6,128 bases of DNA from a bacterium (lineage in GTDB: Bacteria > Chloroflexota > Dormibacteria > UBA8260 > Bog-877). Under the pieces are notes generated by a model that did no database searches, was not told the origin of the DNA, and saw only the letters and a program-made list of their open reading frames with translations. Shown in pieces: positions 1-5,640 of the stretch. Within the stretch, counting starts at the first letter, position 1; every line of letters begins with the position of its first letter. The stretch is taken from contig JAJYWT010000014.1 of assembly GCA_021791345.1 (NCBI GenBank), positions 1 to 6,128 on the forward strand, in the 5' to 3' direction. The position numbers and the translations under genes are program-made.

Positions 1-176
1 GCCACCTCGGCGGCCGGCAGGTTGCCCGGTACCAGCTCGCAGTACACCCTCAGCTCGCGGATCCGGCGGGCGATCAGCTGGCTGTACTGGGAGCCGAAGT
101 CCAGCACCAGGATGGTCTCCGGGCTGGTGGTGGGAGGGGCGCCGGCGCTCCCGGCGCGGACCGCTGCCAGGCTCAC
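1..176 (-). CDS. guaA: GMP synthase (glutamine-hydrolysing), N-terminal fragment
   Basis: GMP synthase aminates XMP to GMP using glutamine and ATP, the last step of guanine nucleotide synthesis in the cytoplasm. Only the first 58 codons are in the window; the gene continues past the left edge. From residue 22 the translation reads [20 protein letters not shown], the opening strand and helix of the class I glutamine amidotransferase domain as found in GuaA. The catalytic Cys of that domain, the ATP-pyrophosphatase domain and the dimerisation domain are all outside the window. The GTG at 174-176 is chosen because a purine-rich AGGGGGGAG (184-192) lies 7 nt upstream and no ATG precedes the conserved block. 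The first 20 residues are an Ala/Pro/Ser-rich extension and are not conserved. The start lies 19 nt after the guaB3 stop, so the two genes are probably co-transcribed. Confidence 0.93.
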   Translation of the reverse strand, partial: MSLAAVRAGSAGAPPTTSPETILVLDFGSQYSQLIARRIRELRVYCELVPGNLPAAEV

Positions 177-195
177 CCGCCGCTCCCCCCTCGGC

Positions 196-1356
196 TCACC
201 TCGCCATCCCGACCTGTTGGGCCTGCTGGAAGAGCTTCCCCTCGGTGAGGATGGCCGGGGCGATGACCAGCTCGGTCTGCTGGAACTCCTCGATGGTGCG
301 GGCGCCGCACACCCCCATCGCCGACTTGATCGCCCCCACCAGGTTCTGACTGCCGTCGTCCACCCGGGCGGGGCCCAGGAGCAGCTCCCGCAGGGTGGCC
401 TTGGTCCCCACCCTGATGCGGGTGCCCCGAGGGAGGTTGGGGTCTGGGGTGGCCATGCCCCAGTGGTGCCCGCGCCCTGGCGCCTCCTCGGCGGAGGCGA
501 AGACAGAGCCGATCATCACGGCGTCCGCTCCCGAGGCCAGCGCCTTGGTCACGTCGCCCCCGACGCGCATCCCCCCGTCGGTGATGACGGTGACCGGCTT
601 GCCGCCGGTGCGGCGGTGGTCGTTGCGGGCCTGGGCCACGTCGGCGGTCGCCGTGACCTGGGGAACCCCGATTCCCAGGACTCCCCGCGTGGTGCAGGCC
701 GCCCCCGGGCCCACCCCCACCAGGATCCCGTCGACCCCGGTGGCCATCAGCTCCAGGGCGGTGTAGTACTCCACGCAGTTGCCCACCACCACGGGCATCT
801 TGGCAGCCCTGGTCAGCTGGGAGAAGTCCAGCTGCCGATAGGAGCTGGAGATGTGCCGGGCGGTGAGGACGGTGCCCTGGACCACGTACACGTCCGCCCC
901 CGCCTCGGTGATCAGCGGCAAGCGATGCTCGGCCGCCGCTGGGTTGGTGGAGACCGCGCACAGCACCCCGGCGGCCTTGACCTCGGCGATGCGGGCCTGG
1001 ATCAGGTCGTCCCGGACCGGCTGCCGGTAGCGCTCCTGAAGGAGGGTGTTGACCCGCTCCCGGGGAGCTTCGGCGATCTCCTGGTAGACCGCCGAGGGGT
1101 CGTCATAGCGGCAGTTGATGCCGTCCAGGTTGAGGACTGCCAGGCCCCCCAGGCGGCCCATGGCGATGGCGAACTTGGGGTCGACCACGCCATCCATGGC
1201 CGCCGCCAGGATGGGAATGGGCACCTCGACCTCCCCGATGCGCAGGGAGATGTCGATCTCCTCCGGGTTGATGGTGACCTTCCCCGGGACCAGGGCCACC
1301 TCGTCGAAGCCGTAGGCGCGGCGGGCCCGCTTGCCCCTTCCCAGTTCGATGTCCAA
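196..1356 (-). CDS. guaB3: GuaB3-type IMP dehydrogenase family protein (no CBS domains)
   Basis: This is an IMP dehydrogenase/GMP reductase-fold TIM barrel of 386 residues. IMPDH oxidises IMP to XMP with NAD+. Seen in the sequence: the N-terminal [19 protein letters not shown] (residues 6-24), typical of GuaB3; [10 protein letters not shown] (51-60); the catalytic loop [17 protein letters not shown] (214-230) with Cys221 as the nucleophile; [11 protein letters not shown] (258-268), the phosphate-binding Asp-Gly-Gly; and the flap-region LPRGTRI (308-314). The paired CBS (Bateman) domain of classical GuaB, normally inserted in the barrel, is absent, and the length fits GuaB3. A cyanobacterial GuaB3 has been reported to be an active IMPDH, whereas activity of mycobacterial GuaB3 is less clear. 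The TTG at 1354-1356 is chosen over an upstream ATG at 1422 because a perfect AGGAGGTG sits 7 nt before it and family homology begins there. guaA follows after 19 nt. Confidence 0.93.
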   Translation of the reverse strand: MDIELGRGKRARRAYGFDEVALVPGKVTINPEEIDISLRIGEVEVPIPILAAAMDGVVDPKFAIAMGRLGGLAVLNLDGINCRYDDPSAVYQEIAEAPRERVNTLLQERYRQPVRDDLIQARIAEVKAAGVLCAVSTNPAAAEHRLPLITEAGADVYVVQGTVLTARHISSSYRQLDFSQLTRAAKMPVVVGNCVEYYTALELMATGVDGILVGVGPGAACTTRGVLGIGVPQVTATADVAQARNDHRRTGGKPVTVITDGGMRVGGDVTKALASGADAVMIGSVFASAEEAPGRGHHWGMATPDPNLPRGTRIRVGTKATLRELLLGPARVDDGSQNLVGAIKSAMGVCGARTIEEFQQTELVIAPAILTEGKLFQQAQQVGMAR

Positions 1357-1363
1357 GCCCGAC

Positions 1364-1371
1364 CACCTCCT
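1364..1371 (-). promoter_or_regulatory. Shine-Dalgarno site fixing the guaB3 TTG start
   Basis: On the minus strand this reads AGGAGGTG, a full match to the anti-Shine-Dalgarno core, 7 nt before TTG 1356. It is the main reason for preferring the rare TTG start over the ATG at 1422, which has no such site. Confidence 0.75.
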
Positions 1372-1417
1372 CCGGGGGTGCGGAGCCACCACCCAAAAGC
1401 TCGCCGACCCGGGCTCC

Positions 1418-1426
1418 AGCATACCA
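1418..1426 (-). promoter_or_regulatory. Possible extended -10 promoter element for guaB3-guaA
   Basis: The minus strand reads TGGTATGCT: TATGCT matches four of six bases of the bacterial -10 consensus and is preceded by a TG-type extension. It lies about 60 nt upstream of the guaB3 start, in the 135-nt gap after the sortase. No convincing -35 hexamer is seen at 16-18 nt, so this is a weak suggestion that the purine genes have their own promoter. Confidence 0.25.
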
Positions 1427-1473
1427 GACCGCGCCCTGGCGACCCTGGCGTCGGGGGCCGTATCTAGTGGTAT

Positions 1474-1492
1474 GAGGGGACCTCCCCCCCTC
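1474..1492 (-). terminator. Small GC hairpin at the sortase stop codon
   Basis: A 6-bp perfect stem (GAGGGG pairing with CCCCTC) with a 7-nt loop lies at the sortase stop codon, at the 3' end of that gene. No U-tract follows, so it is not a canonical intrinsic terminator. It could attenuate read-through into guaB3 or be a chance product of the high GC. Confidence 0.3.
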
Positions 1493-2163
1493 TATGTGGT
1501 GGGCGTGCTGGAGGTGAGCTCGGCCCGGATGACGATCCGCTGGGTGTCGACCCAGAGCGGCGTGCAGGTGATCAGGGTGAGGTACTTGCCCCCGCTGAGC
1601 TGACCCAGCTGGCTGACCTTGCTGGGGCTCTCCACCCAGACCTGGGTCACGGTGTAGGTGAACTTGGTGCAGGCCCGGTCGGTGATGACGATGGGGTCGC
1701 CCACCCTGAGGCTGCCCAGCGGCTCGAAGTTGGGCTCCCGGTGCAGGGCGATCAGCATGTTGCCCTCCTGCCCGGGTCCCGGGGACGAGGAGTAGTGGAC
1801 CACCGAACGCTGGGTCAAAAGGGCCCAGCTGCCGTTGCCCGCCACCCCCTCTATCCCGGGCAGGGTGGGGAAGGCCACCAGGAGGTACTCGCTGGAGGGG
1901 GAGCCGCTGCCGCAGGCGGCTGCCGCGGGGGGGCTGCTGGAGCCCGCCGGAGCCACCACCTGGGAGGGGAGCACCTTGGTGATCGCTCCCTGGTTGCCCA
2001 ACCACTTCTGCAGCAGCTGGTGGTCGTGGTTGCCCCGCTGCCACACTCCCAGCAGCGGCGGCACCAGGACTCCGATCCCGGCCAGGACCAGGACCACTCC
2101 GGCCGCCGTCATGAAGGTGGCCAGCCGGTTCCTCCGCCCCCCCCACGGGCGTCGAATCCTCAT
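1492..2163 (-). CDS. Sortase, class E-like transpeptidase
   Basis: Sortases are membrane-anchored cysteine transpeptidases that cut a C-terminal sorting motif and attach surface proteins to the cell wall or to each other. The 223-residue product has a basic N-terminus (RIRRPWGGRRNR), one membrane segment (about residues 15-40) and an Ala/Ser/Pro-rich linker (about 68-92). The sortase barrel follows. PGQEGNMLIALHRE holds catalytic His141, and FEPLGSLRVGDPIVI follows it. LTLITC holds catalytic Cys200, and QRIVIRAEL holds Arg209. The TLITC-TP context and the N-terminal anchor fit class D/E sortases, with E favoured for a high-GC lineage. ATG 2163 is preferred to the in-frame GTG 2169 because AGGAG lies 5 nt before the ATG and directly abuts the GTG. 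The usual Gly before the catalytic His is Ala here. No LPXTG-like substrate or pilin gene is nearby, so the substrate is unknown. Confidence 0.88.
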   Translation of the reverse strand: MRIRRPWGGRRNRLATFMTAAGVVLVLAGIGVLVPPLLGVWQRGNHDHQLLQKWLGNQGAITKVLPSQVVAPAGSSSPPAAAACGSGSPSSEYLLVAFPTLPGIEGVAGNGSWALLTQRSVVHYSSSPGPGQEGNMLIALHREPNFEPLGSLRVGDPIVITDRACTKFTYTVTQVWVESPSKVSQLGQLSGGKYLTLITCTPLWVDTQRIVIRAELTSSTPTT

Positions 2164-2168
2164 CTCCA

Positions 2169-2173
2169 CTCCT
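2169..2173 (-). promoter_or_regulatory. Shine-Dalgarno site of the sortase gene
   Basis: The minus strand reads AGGAG, 5 nt before ATG 2163. Its position excludes the GTG at 2167-2169 as the efficient start, because that codon would overlap the site's boundary. Confidence 0.6.
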
Positions 2174-2227
2174 GAACCGGTCTCACCTCCATGGTAGCCC
2201 TGCGCCCGGCTGCTCGCCTTCCGTCAC

Positions 2228-2242
2228 AGGTGTGGCGCACCT
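2228..2242. repeat. Inverted repeat in the sortase/response-regulator divergent region
   Basis: AGGTG and CACCT are separated by 5 nt, a 5+5+5 dyad 65-80 nt from both start codons. Just beyond it, GTT occurs at 2244 and 2255, exactly 11 bp apart, the helical spacing typical of OmpR/PhoB-type half-sites. Both are short and could be chance. They are plausible places for the adjacent regulator to act. Confidence 0.25.
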
Positions 2243-2293
2243 TGTTACCCACCCGTTGTCGTTCCAGGACGGGTAGTTCAGGGGGTCTCGCAA

Positions 2294-2299
2294 CACAAT
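2294..2299 (+). promoter_or_regulatory. Candidate -10 box for a leaderless response-regulator transcript
   Basis: CACAAT matches four of six bases of the -10 consensus and ends 6 nt before the GTG at 2306. No Shine-Dalgarno sequence lies at a usable distance from that GTG; the purine run at 2279-2285 is about 20 nt away. Transcription beginning at or next to the start codon would explain both facts. The same box-to-start spacing is seen for the dehydrogenase gene. No clear -35 is visible. Confidence 0.35.
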
Positions 2300-2305
2300 C
2301 GGCCC

Positions 2306-3115
2306 GTGATCGAGGCACCCGCGCCCGCCCCCACCGGCGACTGGAGCGCGCCCTCTCCGGCCCCCGGCCTGGGCGCGCACACCGCCCGGCTGCTGGTGAT
2401 CGACGACGACCCGGCCATGCTGCAGCTGGTGCAGGTGATCGCCGCTGAGAACGGCTACGAGGTGGCCACCGCGGGCACCGGCACCGCCGGGCTCAGGCTG
2501 GCCGGCGAGGCCGATCCCGACCTGATCCTCCTGGATCTTGTCCTTCCCGACCTCAATGGAGTGGAGGTCTGCCGGCGGCTCCGGGCCGCCGGCGTCCGCT
2601 CCACCGTGATGATGGTTTCCTGCCTGCACGAGTCCGAGGACGTGGTGGTGGGGCTGGAGGTGGGCGCCGACGACTACCTGCGCAAGCCCTTCGAGGTGCG
2701 CGAGCTGGTGGCCCGGATCAACGCCCGCCTGCGCCGGGCCAAACTGCTGAGGGCAGCCGCGGCCCCTGAGCGGCTGCAGTTCCCCGGCCTCTCCATTGAC
2801 CTGGGCCGCCACGAGGTGCGCCGCGACGAGCGCCAGGTGGCGCTCACCCCCACGGAGTTCGGGATCCTGACCACCCTGGCCCGCCACGCCGGACGGGTGG
2901 TCTCCCGCCCCCAGCTAATCTCAGAGGTGTGGCGCCGACGCGACCCCTACCAGGTACGCTCGCTGGACGCCCACCTGTACCGGCTGCGGCGCAAGATCCA
3001 GCCCCGGGAAGACGGCCCCCGCTATATCCACGTGGTGATCGGCGCGGGCTACCGCTTCGAGTACCAGCCCGAGCGGGTGCTGGCGCCCAACCGGCCCCGG
3101 CAGCTGGCGGGCTGA
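2306..3115 (+). CDS. OmpR/PhoB-family response regulator
   Basis: This is a 269-residue two-component transcription regulator. The receiver domain spans about residues 27-145. It has the acidic triad Asp33-35 (VIDDD), the phospho-acceptor Asp77 (LILLDLVLPDLNG), Ser105 in the Thr/Ser switch position, and Lys127 in ADDYLRKPF. The C-terminal winged-helix domain spans about 155-254 and shows LTPTEFGIL, then RPQLISEVW, the recognition-helix region VRSLDAHLYRLRRKI, and the wing IHVVIGAGYRF. Before the receiver there is a 26-residue Ala/Pro-rich extension. GTG 2306 is used as the start because no better candidate lies between it and the receiver. No histidine kinase is adjacent on either side, so its partner is unknown. 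It is divergent from the sortase and converges with the dehydrogenase gene, 13 nt apart. Regulation of the sortase is possible but unproven. Confidence 0.93.
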   Translation: MIEAPAPAPTGDWSAPSPAPGLGAHTARLLVIDDDPAMLQLVQVIAAENGYEVATAGTGTAGLRLAGEADPDLILLDLVLPDLNGVEVCRRLRAAGVRSTVMMVSCLHESEDVVVGLEVGADDYLRKPFEVRELVARINARLRRAKLLRAAAAPERLQFPGLSIDLGRHEVRRDERQVALTPTEFGILTTLARHAGRVVSRPQLISEVWRRRDPYQVRSLDAHLYRLRRKIQPREDGPRYIHVVIGAGYRFEYQPERVLAPNRPRQLAG

Positions 3116-3128
3116 TTCTCCCCGCCGC

Positions 3129-4394
3129 TCAGGGGTAGATGCCGCGGGCCGCGGAGGCCCGGGCCACCCTGCCGATGGCGATGGCGTAGGCGGCCTGGCG
3201 CAGGGAGATGTGGTGGCGGGCGGAGTAGGCGAAGACCTGCTCGGTGGCCCGCACCATGGCCCGCTCCAGCTGGTTGGAGATCTCCGCCTCGTCCCAGAAA
3301 AACGCCTGCAGGTCCTGAACCCACTCGAAGTAGGACACCGTCACCCCACCGGCGTTGGCCAGGATGTCCGGTATCACCACTGTCCCGTCCTCGGCCAGGA
3401 CCGCCTCGGCCGCGGGGGTGACCGGGCCGTTGGCCCCCTCGGCCACGATCCTAGCCCTGACCCGCGACGCGTTCTCAGAGTTGATGACGCTCTCCACCGA
3501 GGCGGGAACCAGCACCGTGACCGGTAGAGCCAGCAGTTCCTCGCGGGAGATGGGCTCACCAGGGACCCCGCCCTCATGGGCCCGCGCGCCTTCCGCTTTC
3601 AGCCTTTCCAGGCCAGCGATGTCCAGCCCGGCGTCGTTGTGCCAACCACCGGCGTGGTCGCAGACGGCGACCACGCGGCAGCCGGCGGCGGCCAGCAGCC
3701 GAGCGCAGGTAGCGCCCACCGCTCCGAATCCTTCCACGGCCACGCTGGCACCTTCCAGGGTGAGGCCGGTGTTGCGCACCGTCTGCATCAAAACCGTCGC
3801 CAGCCCCCGGCCAGGAGCCTCGATGCGGCCGATCGACCCACCGGCCTCCACCGGCTTGCCGGTGACCGCGGCGGTGACCGAATAACCGGCGTGCATCGAC
3901 AGCGTGTCCATCATCCAGGCCATCACCTGGGGGTTGGTGCCGATGTCGGGCGCGGGGATGTCGCGCTCCGGCCCCAAAAGCAGCGCGATCTCAGTGGTGA
4001 ACCGCCGCGTGAGCCGCTCCAGCTCGCGGGAGCTGAGGCTCTCCGGCGCCACTCGTACAGCGCCCGCCGCGCCCCCGAACGGCAGCGACATCACCGCCGT
4101 CTTCCAGCTCATCAGCATCGCCTGGGCCTTGGTGGCCTCGAGGTTGGCGTGGGGCTCGTAGCGCACCCCACCCTTGGCGGGGCCGCGAGCCAGGTTGTGG
4201 TGCACGCGGAAGCCGGTGTACAGCTCCACCGTCTGGTCATCGCGCACCACCGGGAAGTGGACTTGGAAGACCCGCTTGACCTCGCGCAGGACCGAGTGCA
4301 GGTCGTCGTCCAGATGCAGCAGCCGCGCGGCCTCGTCGACCCGGTGCTGCCCGGTCGTGTACAGATCCTCGCCCGCGCTCACCCCCACTGCCAC
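3129..4394 (-). CDS. Glu/Leu/Phe/Val dehydrogenase family protein lacking the catalytic lysine
   Basis: The family oxidatively deaminates glutamate or branched/aromatic amino acids with NAD(P)+. From GTG 4394 the product is 421 residues, the usual length. Conserved features are AKGGVRYEP with Lys74, SWKTAV with Lys98, IPAPDIGTN with Asp150, the Rossmann turn GFGAVG (222-227), Asp246 in VAVCDHAGG at the end of the second strand (suggesting NAD), and IVAEGANGPVTP. PDILANAGGVTVSYFEW with Ser354 completes the set. The motif normally reading GGAKGG is GGAAGA, so the catalytic lysine position is Ala110 (codon 4065-4067, GCG). The remaining active-site residues are kept, which argues for altered function rather than decay. 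An in-frame ATG at 4505 would add 37 unconserved residues and has no Shine-Dalgarno. GTG 4394 sits 6 nt below a TATACT box. It may be a regulatory subunit or have another substrate. Confidence 0.9.
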   Translation of the reverse strand: MAVGVSAGEDLYTTGQHRVDEAARLLHLDDDLHSVLREVKRVFQVHFPVVRDDQTVELYTGFRVHHNLARGPAKGGVRYEPHANLEATKAQAMLMSWKTAVMSLPFGGAAGAVRVAPESLSSRELERLTRRFTTEIALLLGPERDIPAPDIGTNPQVMAWMMDTLSMHAGYSVTAAVTGKPVEAGGSIGRIEAPGRGLATVLMQTVRNTGLTLEGASVAVEGFGAVGATCARLLAAAGCRVVAVCDHAGGWHNDAGLDIAGLERLKAEGARAHEGGVPGEPISREELLALPVTVLVPASVESVINSENASRVRARIVAEGANGPVTPAAEAVLAEDGTVVIPDILANAGGVTVSYFEWVQDLQAFFWDEAEISNQLERAMVRATEQVFAYSARHHISLRQAAYAIAIGRVARASAARGIYP

Positions 4395-4400
4395 GAGCTC

Positions 4401-4406
4401 AGTATA
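4401..4406 (-). promoter_or_regulatory. -10 box for a probable leaderless dehydrogenase transcript
   Basis: The minus strand reads TATACT, five of six bases of the -10 consensus, in a very GC-rich setting. GAGCTC (6 nt) separates it from GTG 4394, so transcription would begin at or beside the start codon. No obvious -35 is present. Confidence 0.55.
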
Positions 4407-4410
4407 GGGG

Positions 4411-4426
4411 TCGGTCGGCGGACCGA
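4411..4426. promoter_or_regulatory. Perfect palindrome overlapping the dehydrogenase promoter spacer
   Basis: TCGGTC-GGCG-GACCGA is a perfect 6+4+6 inverted repeat. It begins 4 bp upstream of the TATACT box, so it covers the -10/-35 spacer. A protein bound here would block RNA polymerase. The regulator is unknown. A chance match in GC-rich DNA is possible. Confidence 0.4.
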
Positions 4427-4574
4427 AGGCCCCACCAAGGAGCAGCGCCGGGCTCTCCCACCGACGGCCCTGGGGCGGCCGACCCGCCTCATACTTGACG
4501 CTCATGGCGAAGAAGTGCCCCGTGCGCGCGGTGGTCCCTGGCGAAATTCTCTATCGCTGAGCGGGGGAAACACC

Positions 4575-5287
4575 GTGGCCGACGCCGCGTTCGGGGATCC
4601 GCAACTCGGCAAGCTCTATGACGAGCTGGACGATGACCGCAGCCACCTCGCCGCGTACGTTGAGCTGGCCGCCCAGTTGCGTGCCTGGTGAGTGCGCGAC
4701 ATCGGCCGTGGTACCGGCACAACTGCCTGCCTTCTCGCCCAGCGAGGACTCCGGGTGACGGCCGTCGACCCCGCGGCGCCATCCCTGGATGTCACGCGGA
4801 GCAAGCCCTACGCGGATCGGGTGCTCTGGATCCTCGGGAACACGGCGCTGCTTCCTCCACTGCCGGTCGACCTGGTCGCCACGAGTGGCAAAGTGGCCCA
4901 GCTCCTCCTCGACCACGACTGGACTGGCAACCTCGAAGCTGCGCGCGCAGCGCTCCAACCTGAGGGTGCCTGGTGTTCGCGGTGCGCGCCCCCGCAAGAC
5001 AAGGCTGGCGGCAGTGGAACCGCGAGCAGTCCCTCCGCTGTCTCTAGCGTCCCGACGGCAGCTCGGGGGAGACGTGGGTTGAGCTAACTTACGTCAGCCT
5101 TCGCTACATCTCCTACCGGTCGACGTTCGCCTTCAGCGACGACGGCGCGGTGCTCACGTCCGACTCCACGCTGCGCTTTCGCAGCCAACCTGAGATCCAA
5201 GCGTCCGTGCGCACGGCCGGTTTCGGCGCGGTCACCGCGCGGGACGCTCCCGATCGCCCTGGTCGCGAGCTAGTGTTCATCGCCGTG
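4575..5287 (+). pseudogene. Class I SAM-dependent methyltransferase, inactivated
   Basis: Homology of about 238 residues matches small actinobacterial class I methyltransferases but is broken. The GTG 4575 start has GGGGGA 6 nt upstream. The first 38 codons (ADAAFGDPQLGKLYDELDDD onward) end at TGA 4689-4691. The same frame then resumes with VRDIGRGTGTTA, a SAM-binding motif I whose usual Cys (DxGCGTG) is Arg, and with VTAVDPAAPSLDV. At about 4966-4972 the frame shifts by the loss of one base. From LVFAVRAPARQGWRQW the homology continues in the other frame, meets TAG 5045-5047, and carries on through TWVELTYVS and DDGAVLTSDSTLRFR to DAPDRPGRELVFIA near 5284. The native stop also seems lost, since the frame stays open beyond. 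Nearly every family segment remains, so the decay is recent or partly due to assembly errors. It is divergent from the dehydrogenase. Confidence 0.85.
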
Positions 5288-5578
5288 TCGGCGGGACTTC
5301 ACAAAAGCCCCGCCCCCCACAGTGCGGCCTCAAGCGCTTGCCGACCCGACGCTGTCACGTGCGCACCTCACGGTTGTCGTGGACGCTTCAATGAATGGTC
5401 CCGCGAGACCGAGGGGCCACCACGACGCGGACGATATCCTGCGCTCCCACGTGCCGTCGCTTACCTTGTAATGCGCACGCGTGCATACGGATGTGCCACA
5501 ATTGTCGAGCCTGTTGCCTACCCCGTCCCCCGTCCCACCCACAACGGCCGCCCCAGAGGCGTCACCAACCACGTCAAC

Positions 5579-5595
5579 ACTGCAGATGACTGCAG
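5579..5595. repeat. ACTGCAG direct repeat, 10-bp period
   Basis: ACTGCAG occurs at 5579-5585 and again at 5589-5595, a spacing of one helical turn, each containing the palindrome CTGCAG. It lies about 46-62 nt upstream of the ATG at 5641 and could be a protein-binding site in the leader or promoter. It may be coincidental. Confidence 0.35.
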
Positions 5596-5627
5596 CGCGG
5601 CGCGCAACACCGTCGCGAGCTTTCAGC

Positions 5628-5634
5628 AAGGAGG
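5628..5634 (+). promoter_or_regulatory. Strong Shine-Dalgarno site before the Arg-rich ORF
   Basis: AAGGAGG lies 6 nt before ATG 5641. It is the strongest argument that the low-complexity ORF downstream is a translated gene and not a GC-rich artefact. Confidence 0.75.
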
Positions 5635-5640
5635 CAAACA

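Larger units (their letters stand above)
5288..5640. other. 353-nt region without a recognisable gene
   Basis: No reading frame here has both a plausible start and family resemblance; the frames open through it are run-ons or antisense. It is locally less GC-rich around 5461-5520. That stretch holds TTGTAA (5466-5471), a near-palindrome ATGC-N8-GCAT (5471-5486) and the AT-rich palindrome ACAATTGT (5498-5505), and is the likeliest place for a promoter of the downstream gene. CACGTG occurs twice, at 5356 and 5448. No tRNA-like or terminator-like structure was seen. Confidence 0.5.

Noticed and set aside
22..1467. Long plus-strand ORF (481 codons)
   Set aside because: It lies antisense to guaA and guaB3, which have clear family motifs. 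Its Gly/His/Asp/Arg-rich composition is typical of the mirror frame of GC-rich coding DNA.
1103..2146. Minus-strand ORF of 347 codons spanning guaB3 and the sortase
   Set aside because: It is an alternative frame over two recognised genes, with Gly/Pro/Arg-rich, unfamiliar sequence.
3120..3135. CCCC-N8-GGGG hairpin between the convergent response regulator and dehydrogenase genes
   Set aside because: The stem is only 4 bp, overlaps the dehydrogenase stop codon and has no T-tract, so it is too weak to call a bidirectional terminator.
4395..4505. ATG 4505 as the dehydrogenase start
   Set aside because: The extra 37 residues are unconserved, no Shine-Dalgarno is present, and a promoter-like box and palindrome lie inside the extension.
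3576..4691. Plus-strand ORF of 371 codons antisense to the dehydrogenase
   Set aside because: Only its last 38 codons (from GTG 4575) resemble a protein family, as the methyltransferase N-terminus. The rest mirrors the dehydrogenase.
5471..5486. Near-palindrome ATGCGCACGCGTGCAT
   Set aside because: Two of its eight pairs mismatch and alternating GC-rich purine/pyrimidine runs arise easily by chance. It is noted only within the intergenic entry.
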